Shown: positions 9,178 through 17,265, counted from the first letter of the stretch. The stretch: DNA of 45,058 bases from Verrucomicrobiales bacterium (GCA_016795425.1 JAEUHG010000292.1:1-45058); one strand, 5' to 3'. Notes: a model not told the origin generated them from the sequence alone. A program made the numbers and translations.

Positions 9178-10491
9178 GTGAAAAAGGGCAGGTTTCCGAC
9201 AAAGGGGCGACCAGTCGTCGTCACTGTAGGAGCGTTTTCCGCGCGAGTTTATTGGACGCCCTCCAAGGGCTATGACGGTTTCACCCTTTCCTGGATTGAT
9301 CCCGCGAAAGGGCGACGCCGGGAAACTTTCGCGGCCTTCGCAGAAGCCAAGCGCCGCGCGGAACAAGTCGCGACTGCCTTGGTCAACGGCGACACCACCG
9401 CCGCCGGCTTCAGTGGAACTGACCGCGCGCGATTCGCTGCCGTTGTCGAGACGCTGCGGCCCACCGGCGTCACGGCTGAAATCGCCGCCGCCCAATTCGC
9501 CGAGGCCCATGCCATTCTTGGCGGGCGGTCGATCATTGACGCCGCGCGGGAATTCGCCAGCCGCCACCGGCTTGACCTTCCGGCGGTCGCCGTTGCTGAC
9601 GCGGTCGCGGCATTCATTGCTGACCGGGTCAAGGCGGGGGCATCGAGCCGCTACGTTGGCGACCTTCGTTCGCGGTTGCTGCATGGTTTTGCAGCAAGCA
9701 ATGCCGTCAACCTTGGCGACGTGACGCCGAACAGGATCCGCGCGTGGCTTGAAGCGGAACCGGGCAGCCCCCGGAACCACAACAACAACTTCGCGGCGGT
9801 CCGCAGCCTGATTCGATTCTGTGTCGCGAGACGATGGCTTGCGCGGGACTGCGACCTTCTGGAAGGCATCTCGAAACGAAAATCGGCGGGCGGGACAATC
9901 GAGATTTGGACGCCGGCAGAAATGGCCGCACTTCTGGCGCATTGCCCCGAAGCCGCAATTCCCGCCCTGGCAATCTCCGCGTTCAGCGGCATGCGCAATG
10001 CCGAAGTCCTGCGATTGGATTGGTCCGAGGTTCACTTGGCGGATGGGCATATCGTCGTGCCAGCCCTCAAGGCGAAGACGGCTTCTCGGCGCTTGGCGCC
10101 CTGCCCTCCCAACCTGGCGCAATGGCTGACCCCTCGCGCCAAAACATCTGGGCCGATCTGGGGGCAATACGAAACAAGGCTTCACGACGCCTATCGCGCA
10201 GCCGCCAAAGGCGCCGGCTTGGAATGGCGCGACAATGCGTTGCGGCATTCGTTCATTTCGTACCGGGTTGCAGCGGTTGAAGACGTGGCGAAGGTCGCGC
10301 TCGAGGCCGGCAATTCGCCACAAATGATCTTCGCAAATTACCGGGCCTTGGTGAAGCCAACGCAAGCCGCGGCATGGTTCGCAGTCGCCCCTTCCGCTCC
10401 CGGAAACGTAACGCCGATGCCCAAGCCCGAAGCGGCGCCGGCCGATCGAATATCGTCGCACCCTGTCCGCGGGGGGAAGGCGCGACCATGA
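9178..10491 (+). CDS. Tyrosine recombinase/integrase next to tRNA-His
   Basis: This 437-residue protein starts with GTG. The N-terminal third holds an arm-type DNA-binding region (FTLSWIDPAKGRRRETFAAF). A SAM-like core-binding domain spans about residues 135-225, and the catalytic domain about 240-400. Visible catalytic positions are R273 (FSGMRNAEVLRLDW), K300, R356 and H357 (NALRHSFISY) and the nucleophile Y388 (NSPQMIFANYRAL). The usual box II histidine is N353 and the usual H/W before the tyrosine is N379; I recall similar substitutions in other verrucomicrobial recombinases, so activity is not excluded. The position just after tRNA-His, same strand, is typical of an element integrated at the tRNA 3' end. 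A short ORF overlaps the stop. Confidence 0.93.
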   Translation: MKKGRFPTKGRPVVVTVGAFSARVYWTPSKGYDGFTLSWIDPAKGRRRETFAAFAEAKRRAEQVATALVNGDTTAAGFSGTDRARFAAVVETLRPTGVTAEIAAAQFAEAHAILGGRSIIDAAREFASRHRLDLPAVAVADAVAAFIADRVKAGASSRYVGDLRSRLLHGFAASNAVNLGDVTPNRIRAWLEAEPGSPRNHNNNFAAVRSLIRFCVARRWLARDCDLLEGISKRKSAGGTIEIWTPAEMAALLAHCPEAAIPALAISAFSGMRNAEVLRLDWSEVHLADGHIVVPALKAKTASRRLAPCPPNLAQWLTPRAKTSGPIWGQYETRLHDAYRAAAKGAGLEWRDNALRHSFISYRVAAVEDVAKVALEAGNSPQMIFANYRALVKPTQAAAWFAVAPSAPGNVTPMPKPEAAPADRISSHPVRGGKARP

Positions 10492-10634
10492 GCCTCCCAC
10501 GAACAACGGTCCTGCCGTTCGGCGATCCACTTTTCGACAATCGATGGGATACGTTCTTTGACCCCGCTGTCCAAGACCTACTGCTTGCCCGCCCCGCCGC
10601 CGGGACCGCTTCCGCGCGGAATCCGCTCGCTTAG
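10488..10634 (+). CDS. Small 48-residue hypothetical protein overlapping the integrase stop
   Basis: An ATG at 10488 overlaps the integrase TGA in an ATGA arrangement. A strong purine-rich Shine-Dalgarno-like stretch, GGGGGGAAGG (10471-10480), ends 7 bases before it. The predicted product begins MSLPRTTVLPFGDPLFDNRW and has no domain or membrane segment that I recognise. The start geometry suggests translational coupling to the integrase. A small accessory or directionality protein is possible in this position, but nothing in the sequence proves it. It may also be a chance ORF. Confidence 0.35.
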   Translation: MSLPRTTVLPFGDPLFDNRWDTFFDPAVQDLLLARPAAGTASARNPLA

Positions 10635-11540
10635 TTGTGGGTCGACAAAACCCCGAGACTCCACCGGACGAGGTATTTGGAACTTCACTCCGAGCCGGGG
10701 TCGAGTGTCGACGATTGCACTTTCCTCATTCGGCTGTTGAAGCTCGGGGCCAAGATGAAGGCCATTCTATCCGGCCTTTGGGCGACCTTCCGAATCTTGG
10801 GGCTCCTGAAACTTGAATGGGAATTGGGTCCAGTTTGTCAGGACCAATCGGGGCCTGCGAAAAGTCCAGAAAAGTTTGCGCGAGTGTCGGGGCTCGAACC
10901 CGATATAGTGCCCTTTCGCCATTATTCGCGAATGTTCGCTAAAGCCGCGTCAATATTGGAGAAACGACGTACCACGACTTCGGCGCCACGCGATGTCGCC
11001 CGCCGTTCTACCGAAAGAAAGCGATCAATCATTGTCAGGAGTTTACGCCACAGGGGGTAACGAAAGTTCCAACCGACAAAATCCTCAACAACGGTCAGCA
11101 CGCTGCCGAATTCCAACACGATCTGGATCCCACCCCAGACGGCCTGCTCGGATCCAGAGAACGGGAGTCTGATCGTGCCGATGCAGCGTCAATATCGTTC
11201 TCGGCAGGCCGGCGAATTTCCTTCGTACGACGGATCTGCGTTGGACCATTCCCGGGATTGGTGGTGCGTCCGGTCAACTCCTGGAACCAGCTCGCATCAG
11301 GCGGCGAGCCAGGCGTAGCGGTGATGGAGCCCTCCAACCATTGGAAGTTCGATGATTGGTGGTGGCCTGATATTGCGTGGCATTTCATTTCATCCCCTTC
11401 CGGATCGCCGCTAGGTCCCGCCTGCGGGGATGGGCCTGATTCCTTCGCTTTTCCCGGGTTTCTGGAGCACAGCCGGTTGATCACCTTGTTCCATTGCTTC
11501 TGAACGCCGAGACTGGCCAGACGCTCGATTCCATTCCCGG
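10635..11540. other. Intergenic region between the integrase and norD
   Basis: About 900 bp hold no recognisable gene. On the - strand an ORF at 11095-11574 (GTG start) overlaps the norD 3' end by 34 bp, and a competing + ORF covers 11258-11503. Neither resembles a known family. A tRNA-3'-like sequence lies at 10881-10904 on the - strand. The region may be decayed material of the integrated element. I found no duplicate of the tRNA-His 3' end here. Confidence 0.45.
10881..10904 (-). other. tRNA 3'-end-like fragment (T arm plus acceptor half)
   Basis: On the - strand this reads TCGGG TTCGAGC CCCGA followed by CACTCGC. That is a perfect 5-bp T stem with a canonical seven-base T loop and a plausible acceptor half. 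No matching GCGAGTG acceptor start or anticodon arm lies at the right distance upstream, so it is not a whole tRNA. It differs from tRNA-His. A tRNA-derived attachment remnant is possible; chance is not excluded. Confidence 0.3.
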
Positions 11541-13247
11541 TCAGCGGGAGAGCAGCCGACCGAAGAGTCGGCACATTGTCCGCGCCAGACCGTCAGGGTG
11601 CGGAAGGATGTCGTAGTCGTGCTTGGTGAACATCTGGGGAAAGAACTCCGCCGCCTGCTTTTCCACCGCGAATGCATGGGTGTGGATACCGTTCCGCCGA
11701 CCAACCTCAATCGCCTTCTTCACATCCTTGATTCCATAGGTACCCTCGTAACGGTCGTAGTCGCAGGGGCGCCCGTCCGTGAGGAGGATCACCGTCTTTC
11801 GGGCTGCCCGCTCCGCCGAGAGAAGCTCCTGCGCATGTCGCAACGCCGGCCCGATACGGGTGTACCCGCGAGGTTCGAGCGAACTCAGCCGATTGCGTGC
11901 GTGCAGCCAAGGTTCGCGAAACGCCTTCACGACCTTGAACTGGCAAGACCGCCGAGTGTTCGAGGAAAACGCCGCGACAGCGAACGACTCGATGTCGGAC
12001 TCCAAAACCTCGCCCACGCAGAAAACGGATTCGCGAATGATATCGAGCACGCGCCGATCCTCAATCCACGCATCCGTGGAATAGCTTTCGTCCAGCAGAA
12101 TCAGGGCTGCGACGTCATGCATCTCGCGCTGGCGGTCGACGTAGATAGCTTCCGACGGCGAGTGACCGGTCCGACGCTCCACCTCGAAATCCACGACGGC
12201 GTCCACATCGAACTCGTCTCCAACCGGCTGGCGCCGCTGCCGCAGCCACTCCGACCTTAGGCTGGCAAACTGACACCGCAATTGACGGATGAGCCGTCGG
12301 TGCTTGCACTCCACCATCGCCGACCAATCCTGGGAGGCGTCTACAGCCGCCTGCTCACGCACGCGACACCAGTCGGGGCGGTAGCAGTTCTGGCGATAGT
12401 TCCACTCGGGATACGGGATCCCCTCCACAGTCCGTGCGTCATCCACCTCCATCGCGAGGCCGTCGAGGATCACATCGCTTCGATAGATGGAGCGCGGACG
12501 TTCCATCGATCGTAGGACCTGCGTCATCGTCAATTCGGACAGGCCCTCGGCATGTTCTGCGAGCTCGTCTTCGTCATCGGACTTCCGACTCAACCCCGAG
12601 TATTCCTCCACGGACTCCACTTTTTCGAAGGTGTGCATCGGCATGTCCGCACCTTCGCCGTCCTCGTTCTGCTGAAGCACGGTGACTTCCGCGCTTCCCT
12701 TACCCTCGATCTCGGTGGTCACCTGATTCGCTGACGGGGGCTTGTCTTCGATCGCCGCTGTGAGGTGGCGCGCGGAATCCGACACCAACGTCGCCTCGGG
12801 CATCGCCCCGAGAAGGCTCCACAGGTCCTTTCCCTCCCCAAGTTGACTGGAAATCCTCGCCAGCTTTTCGTCGAGAGCAGGAAATTCGGCACGATACCTG
12901 GAGATCATCTCTTTCAGTGGAGTTCCGTTGCGTTGCCAGCCGTCTCGAATCGCCAACCCGGCGAGGAGCGCCTTGATCTCGTAGAGCGCCTCGTTGGAGT
13001 CCCGCGACGGTCCCGCGGAGAATTCTCGCGGCAGGAAGACCCTCTCGCTTCGGCAAAGGACTGGAACACTGCTTTCGAAAACCGCCAGCGGCCGTCCCGC
13101 GATCATCTGCGCGAGCAACAGGAGCGATCGGCGGCGATCACGCAGCCGGGCCACCACCTGCACGCGGGACTTCTCCCGCGGTCGGACCACCAATCGCTGA
13201 TAGACCGCCTTCAGCCCTACGAATACGTTTTCCTCCCAGTCAAGCAT
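11541..13247 (-). CDS. norD: NorD, VWA-domain nitric oxide reductase activation protein
   Basis: This 568-residue protein has the NorD organisation. A helical N-terminal region (MLDWEENVFVGLKAVYQRL) and an acidic middle lead to a C-terminal von Willebrand A domain. The MIDAS motif is visible as LILLDESYSTDAW, with further metal-site segments GYTRIGPALRHA and LLTDGRPCDYDRYEGTYG; the last is characteristic of NorD. The protein works with the MoxR-type ATPase NorQ to mature or activate the NorCB complex, probably by inserting the non-haem iron FeB. It is the last gene of the operon, 10 bp after norQ. Length is close to the family norm and no lesion is seen. Confidence 0.94.
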   Translation of the reverse strand: MLDWEENVFVGLKAVYQRLVVRPREKSRVQVVARLRDRRRSLLLLAQMIAGRPLAVFESSVPVLCRSERVFLPREFSAGPSRDSNEALYEIKALLAGLAIRDGWQRNGTPLKEMISRYRAEFPALDEKLARISSQLGEGKDLWSLLGAMPEATLVSDSARHLTAAIEDKPPSANQVTTEIEGKGSAEVTVLQQNEDGEGADMPMHTFEKVESVEEYSGLSRKSDDEDELAEHAEGLSELTMTQVLRSMERPRSIYRSDVILDGLAMEVDDARTVEGIPYPEWNYRQNCYRPDWCRVREQAAVDASQDWSAMVECKHRRLIRQLRCQFASLRSEWLRQRRQPVGDEFDVDAVVDFEVERRTGHSPSEAIYVDRQREMHDVAALILLDESYSTDAWIEDRRVLDIIRESVFCVGEVLESDIESFAVAAFSSNTRRSCQFKVVKAFREPWLHARNRLSSLEPRGYTRIGPALRHAQELLSAERAARKTVILLTDGRPCDYDRYEGTYGIKDVKKAIEVGRRNGIHTHAFAVEKQAAEFFPQMFTKHDYDILPHPDGLARTMCRLFGRLLSR

Positions 13248-13257
13248 CAGGTCGGGG

Positions 13258-14028
13258 TCAGATGGAAATCTCGATCACCTGCCGCAACGCCCTGAGCGTG
13301 TCCGTGTCGTCCGTGAGCGGCTCAGCAATGGCCGTGCAGCAGGCCAGACGCGGAGGCACGCCTCGGGCGACCAGTTTTGCCGCCGACACCAGCAGCCGAG
13401 TGGACACCGACTCGAGTAGCGAAAGTTCCGTGAGGTTCCGGATCTTCTTGGCGATCTGCACGATTCTCTTTATGACATTCCTCTCCGCTCCGGACTCCCA
13501 ACCAACGATCTCGATCTCCTGATCCTCGGTGGGATACTCGAAACTCAACGCGACGAATCGCTGCCGAGTGGACGGCTTCAGCTCCCGCATGCTCCGTTGA
13601 TACCCTGGATTGTAGCTCACAATCAGCATGAACTCCGGAGGTGCCGCCAGAAACTCCCCCGTTCGATCCAGGAATACCTCTCGCCGGTGATCACTCAAGG
13701 AATGGATGACCACCAGGGCGTCCGGCCGGGCCTCGGCGATCTCGTCGAGATAAAGGAATGCTCCTTGCCTCACCGCCCGCGTCACTGGCCCGTCCACCCA
13801 TCGAGTCTCGCCTCCCACCAGCAGGTGTCGGCCGAGAAGGTCTGTGGCCGAGGTGTCTTCGTTGCACGAGACCGTGATCAGTTGCCGGCCGAGTCGCTCC
13901 GCCATGTGCTGGATGAAGCGTGTCTTGCCGCACCCCGTCGGCCCTTTGATCATAAGGGGAAGGTGCGACTCCCACGCATGGCGAAAAACGTCCGCCTCAT
14001 GGGCGATGGGTAGATAGTAGATGGGCAT
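13258..14028 (-). CDS. norQ: NorQ, MoxR-type AAA+ ATPase for NO reductase activation
   Basis: This 256-residue AAA+ protein belongs to the NorQ/NirQ/CbbQ branch of MoxR ATPases. Walker A is GPTGCGKT at about residues 29-36, Walker B is FLYLDEIAEA, and a sensor-1-like IVSYNPGYQ is present. VSCNEDTSATDLLGRHLL is typical of the subfamily. It powers NorD-assisted maturation of the NO reductase active site in the cytoplasm. I chose the ATG at 14028 (MPIYYLPIAHEADVF), which leaves 16 bp after norB. A longer frame reaches 14109, but that would overlap norB and add a non-conserved basic tail. Confidence 0.95.
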   Translation of the reverse strand: MPIYYLPIAHEADVFRHAWESHLPLMIKGPTGCGKTRFIQHMAERLGRQLITVSCNEDTSATDLLGRHLLVGGETRWVDGPVTRAVRQGAFLYLDEIAEARPDALVVIHSLSDHRREVFLDRTGEFLAAPPEFMLIVSYNPGYQRSMRELKPSTRQRFVALSFEYPTEDQEIEIVGWESGAERNVIKRIVQIAKKIRNLTELSLLESVSTRLLVSAAKLVARGVPPRLACCTAIAEPLTDDTDTLRALRQVIEISI

Positions 14029-14044
14029 GTGAATTTTCGGTTCC

Positions 14045-15406
14045 CTACTTGCCAACCGCCACCGCCCCTTCGAAGTCCTCTGCGCGGGCCTCGGCGCTCG
14101 GCAAACCATGCCGGATAAACAGCCAAATGAAGGCTCCGATGCCTACGGTGAAGAGCGCCGCGGCGAGAAGCATTCCCACGAAGTGCATCTCGATCTCTTT
14201 CTGGACGATGAGAAAGTCGAGGCCCAGGCGGCGCTCCAGCGCCACTTGCGTCACCCCGGCCACCGCCAGCGCGCCGGTCATACCCACCATACCGATGTTG
14301 CTCGTCCAGAAGGCGAAGCTGGCCACGCCAGTATCCCACAGCTTGCGGCCGGTCAGTAGCGGCAGCGCATAGGCCATCATGGCGAGCACGATCATGGCGT
14401 AGGCCCCCCAGAAGGCCAGATGCCCATGCATGGCCGTCACCAAGGTTCCGTGGGTGTACATGTTGATCTGCGGCAGCGTGTGCGCCATCCCAAGGAAACC
14501 GGCGCCGACGAACGACATCACCGCGCAGCCGAGTGACCAGGTTAGCGCAATCCGGTTGGGATGCTTCCGCCCACCCTTTTTGGCCATCGCCAACGCGTAG
14601 ATCGCCATTCCCAAGAAGGCCAGCGGTTCCAATGCGGAGAAAACACCTCCGACAATCAACCAGTACCGAGGGGCCCCAATGTAGTAGTAATGATGCCCGG
14701 TGCCGAGAATGCCGGAGAGAAAAGTGAGCCCTACGATAATGTAGAGCCACTTCTCCACCACCTCGCGATCGACGCCGGTCAGTTTGATCAAAAGATAGCA
14801 GAGAATGCCGCCCATGATGAGCTCCCAGACACCCTCGACCCATAGGTGCACCACCCACCAACGGTAAAAGGAATCCACGGTCTGGTTCTTCACCGTCACC
14901 ATCCCGGGCAGGTAAAGCAGCGCGGCGAATAGAAGCCCCATGTAAAGCACCAGGCTGGTGGTCGTGTTCCGCTTTCCCAGCCACAGGGTCATGCCGATGT
15001 TCAGCAAGAACGCCAGCACGTTCACCACCACCAGGTAGTCCAAAGGACGTGGGATTTCCAGGAACTTACGGCCCTCCCAGATGTTGAGATGATAACAGAT
15101 AATCGCGATGACCCCGACCACGAGCAGCGATATCAACTGCGCATAGGCAAGCTTGACACTCCACAGTTCCCGGTCCGCCTCCTCAGGAATGATAAAGTAG
15201 GCCGAACCCATGAATCCACACAGCAGCCACACCACGAGAAGGTTTGTGTGCGTGGCGCGCGCCGTGTTGAAGGGAATCCACTCGTGAAGGCCATCCATTC
15301 CGACCCGGGCGAACCCCATAATAAATCCGTAGACGATCTGGAGCGACAGCAGGAGCAGAGCGGAGGCAAAGAACCAGTAGGCAACTCGTTGCGATTGGTA
15401 TTTCAT
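14045..15406 (-). CDS. norB: Nitric oxide reductase large subunit NorB (cNOR)
   Basis: This 453-residue protein with about 12 transmembrane helices is the catalytic subunit of cytochrome-c-dependent NO reductase, which reduces 2 NO to N2O at the cytoplasmic membrane. All expected ligands are visible: H53 (ATHTN) and H329 (MHGHL) for low-spin haem b, H327 for haem b3, and H187 with the HH pair H238/H239 for FeB. The NOR-specific glutamates E191 and E195 lie in HLWVEGVWE. There is no N-terminal quinol-oxidising extension, so it is cNOR rather than qNOR. Its ATG overlaps the norC stop by 4 bp, indicating translational coupling. The size is normal. Confidence 0.97.
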   Translation of the reverse strand: MKYQSQRVAYWFFASALLLLSLQIVYGFIMGFARVGMDGLHEWIPFNTARATHTNLLVVWLLCGFMGSAYFIIPEEADRELWSVKLAYAQLISLLVVGVIAIICYHLNIWEGRKFLEIPRPLDYLVVVNVLAFLLNIGMTLWLGKRNTTTSLVLYMGLLFAALLYLPGMVTVKNQTVDSFYRWWVVHLWVEGVWELIMGGILCYLLIKLTGVDREVVEKWLYIIVGLTFLSGILGTGHHYYYIGAPRYWLIVGGVFSALEPLAFLGMAIYALAMAKKGGRKHPNRIALTWSLGCAVMSFVGAGFLGMAHTLPQINMYTHGTLVTAMHGHLAFWGAYAMIVLAMMAYALPLLTGRKLWDTGVASFAFWTSNIGMVGMTGALAVAGVTQVALERRLGLDFLIVQKEIEMHFVGMLLAAALFTVGIGAFIWLFIRHGLPSAEARAEDFEGAVAVGK

Positions 15407-16161
15407 TCGAAATCCTTGGGGTCAACGGCGGGACGAACAGGTTGTACGGGAGCGGCAGTGGCCGGCGTCCGGGCCAAGCCTAGAAGATAGTCGACGATCT
15501 CGATCCGCCGTTCCACGGGCATCTCGATCTTCGGCATGGCGGTGCCTGGCTTCAGGCCCTGAGGATCGGCGATCCACGCTATCATCTCCTCCCTCGTCTT
15601 GCGTTTATAAACCTCGTCCAGGGCAGGACCGACCACACCACCCACACCCCCGACCGAGTGGCAAGCAACGCAAATGGTTCTGAAGATTTCCGGTTGTCCG
15701 GCGAGATCCGCCGAAGCCGTGGTCGCGGTGGGCCTCATCAAATCCCGGAGCGGCGGTTTGGCGGGGAAACCTTGCAGGTTCACCCCGCCACACCACGTCA
15801 GAAACGCGATGATGTCGTCCTTCTGTTGATCTGAAAACCCGTAGCGCACCATCTTGCGCTGGCCTGGGAACATTTTTTTGGGGTCATCGAGGAACAGCTT
15901 TATCCACGGCGCACCCCGCCTCGCAACTACCTGAGTCAGCTCAGGGGCATAATAGGCTCCCTCGCCGAAGAGGGTGTGACAACCCATGCAATTGTTGTCT
16001 TCCCAGATTCTCTTCCCGCGGACCACTTGGTCGGTCAACTGGTCTTGCCGCGTCAATTTCGGGATTTGTCTCATCGAGTCCACGGATAGCGCGAGAAAGA
16101 TGGCGCTGAACAGCCCGGTACCGCCGAGGAAGAAGACCCGCGCTTGTGACTTGCTCAGCAC
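15403..16161 (-). CDS. norC: Nitric oxide reductase cytochrome c subunit NorC, enlarged dihaem form
   Basis: This 252-residue protein starts with GTG, with AAAGG at a suitable Shine-Dalgarno distance. It has one N-terminal membrane anchor (about residues 9-27) and the classic NorC haem site CMGCH (58-62) followed by TLFGEGAYYAPELT. A Met near residue 104 (GQRKM) is the likely axial ligand. Unlike standard NorC of about 150 residues, it continues into a second cytochrome c domain with CVACH (164-168) and a likely ligand in GTAMP (M209). NorC passes electrons from periplasmic donors to NorB; the added haem may extend the intake path. A perfect FNR/DNR-type box lies about 84 bp upstream of the start. 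Confidence 0.95.
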   Translation of the reverse strand: MLSKSQARVFFLGGTGLFSAIFLALSVDSMRQIPKLTRQDQLTDQVVRGKRIWEDNNCMGCHTLFGEGAYYAPELTQVVARRGAPWIKLFLDDPKKMFPGQRKMVRYGFSDQQKDDIIAFLTWCGGVNLQGFPAKPPLRDLMRPTATTASADLAGQPEIFRTICVACHSVGGVGGVVGPALDEVYKRKTREEMIAWIADPQGLKPGTAMPKIEMPVERRIEIVDYLLGLARTPATAAPVQPVRPAVDPKDFE

Positions 16162-16238
16162 AGGCGGCCTTTCGTTTGCAACCGAAGCAATGGTCTCATG
16201 TTCGGAGGCGAGAATAGAGAACCTGCACCATGTGATCC

Positions 16239-16252
16239 TTGATCTGGATCAA
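16239..16252 (-). promoter_or_regulatory. FNR/DNR/NNR-type operator upstream of norC
   Basis: TTGATCTGGATCAA matches the FNR/DNR/NNR consensus TTGAT-N4-ATCAA perfectly. It is centred about 84 bp upstream of the norC GTG in the 143-bp gap after norF. A -10-like TATTCT lies at 16211-16216 on the - strand, which fits an activator centred near -41.5. The site implies induction of norCBQD by low oxygen and/or NO through a Crp/Fnr-family regulator that is not encoded in the window. Confidence 0.75.
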
Positions 16253-16304
16253 CTTGGTCCGATTTAACATCCGCCGACGAGGCCGGCGCGCGGCAAAGTT
16301 CGAC

Positions 16305-16559
16305 CTACCCTACCCGGGAGGCCACGCCGAGCAGAAACCCGGTCAGGATCCCCAGCGTCCCGACAAAGGCGCACTTCCACGCCGGGTGTGCAGCCTGAAG
16401 CTCCATGAAGCGGAAGCCGAGGAAGAGCGCCTTACCCAGAGCCAAGAGCAGAATCCAGAATGTTCCGTGGATCCCGCTGTCCCGTACCCCGAGCGAGAAG
16501 CTGCCAATCGTGAAGACAGAAAGCACGAGCCAAACCTTTGCATTGTGACTGAGGCTCAT
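16305..16559 (-). CDS. norF: NorF-like small membrane protein
   Basis: This 84-residue protein has two to three predicted hydrophobic helices (VWLVLSVFTIGSF, FWILLLALGKALFLGF, FVGTLGILTGFLLGV). Size, helix pattern, the FRFMELQAAHPAWK loop and location next to norE fit NorF, a cytochrome-c-oxidase-subunit-IV-like accessory protein found in many nor loci. The ATG overlaps the norE stop (ATGA, 16556-16559). A longer frame reaches 16748, but that part lies inside norE. NorE and NorF are thought to help assembly or full activity of NO reductase rather than catalysis. The exact subfamily rests mainly on context. Confidence 0.78.
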   Translation of the reverse strand: MSLSHNAKVWLVLSVFTIGSFSLGVRDSGIHGTFWILLLALGKALFLGFRFMELQAAHPAWKCAFVGTLGILTGFLLGVASRVG

Positions 16560-17215
16560 GGGATGAGATAGATGACCGGCATCAAGAGCAGCCAGATCAG
16601 ATCGCACAAATGCCAGAACACCGCACTGCTCTCGATGTTCGTCGCATGTTCTCCCGCGCATTCCCCGCACCTGAGCCCCCACGCCATAGCCCCCAAAAGG
16701 ATGACGGCGACCACCACGTGCAGATAGTGAAACCCGGTGAGCAGCCAATACATCGTGTGAAAGGAATCATGGTGGAGATCCAATCCCTGGCCGAGCTTCT
16801 TGGCGTACTCCCATCCCTTAATAATAAGGAACGCCACTCCGAAAGCGATGGCGAGCCCCATCGTTCTGCGAGCATCGGACACCCTTCGTTCGCGTATTCG
16901 ATCAAGCGCGTTCGCCATTAACCATCCCCCAGTGAGCAGGATCAGGGTGTTGACGAAAGCCGGCACCTGACCCAATCCGGCCTGTCCATGTCGGAATGAC
17001 GCGGGCTCGGCGGCCTTGAATCGCAGGAACACGATCAGTCCGATCCCGAAGGTGAGCAATTCAAGAAAGACAATCATCCAAACCAAGAAGCCCCCCGGAG
17101 GAGTGAACAAGTCCGGTCGGCACACCGTCGCTGGAACCGCGGTGTTCCGGGGAGAGGTTCCCCCGCCCTGCGGGTCGGGTACCCCCGACTCGACGGATGG
17201 TTGAATGGAGTCCAC
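16556..17215 (-). CDS. norE: NorE-like cytochrome c oxidase subunit III family protein
   Basis: This protein of up to 219 residues has about five transmembrane helices and the haem-copper oxidase subunit III pattern: TPPGGFLVWMIVFLELLTFG, LLTGGWLMANAL, IKGWEYAKKL, HTMYWLLTGFHYLHVVV, and a terminal FWHLCDLIWLLLMPVIYLI. It lacks catalytic metal ligands. In nor clusters it is called NorE, an accessory to NO reductase assembly or activity. The frame opens with GTG at 17215, just after an in-frame TGA. The FNR-like box centred about 43 bp upstream would leave almost no 5' leader, so the true start could be further in, for example the GTG near 17125 (VCRPDLFTPPGG). Confidence 0.85.
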   Translation of the reverse strand: MDSIQPSVESGVPDPQGGGTSPRNTAVPATVCRPDLFTPPGGFLVWMIVFLELLTFGIGLIVFLRFKAAEPASFRHGQAGLGQVPAFVNTLILLTGGWLMANALDRIRERRVSDARRTMGLAIAFGVAFLIIKGWEYAKKLGQGLDLHHDSFHTMYWLLTGFHYLHVVVAVILLGAMAWGLRCGECAGEHATNIESSAVFWHLCDLIWLLLMPVIYLIP

Positions 17216-17251
17216 GTAGCCTCAGCTTCCATCGCCGAGCGCATCGGCGAC

Positions 17252-17265
17252 TTGACTCGGATCAA
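17252..17265 (-). promoter_or_regulatory. FNR/DNR/NNR-type operator upstream of norE
   Basis: On the + strand the site reads TTGACTCGGATCAA, on the - strand TTGATCCGAGTCAA, one mismatch from the TTGAT-N4-ATCAA consensus. It is centred about 43 bp upstream of the norE GTG at 17215, in the 170-bp gap after the CRTAC1 gene. It probably drives norEF separately from the box ahead of norC. Confidence 0.6.

Noticed and set aside
9169..10530. 453-codon - strand ORF opposite the integrase
   Set aside because: The + strand frame contains the recombinase catalytic series; the - strand product is Arg/Gly-rich with no family resemblance.
17119..17190. Possible terminator hairpin in the norE 5' region
   Set aside because: GC-rich complementarity is seen, but it lies inside the norE frame and has no T run.
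11541..17215. Quinol-dependent NO reductase (qNOR) instead of cNOR
   Set aside because: NorB lacks the N-terminal extension of qNOR, and a separate cytochrome c subunit NorC overlaps it.
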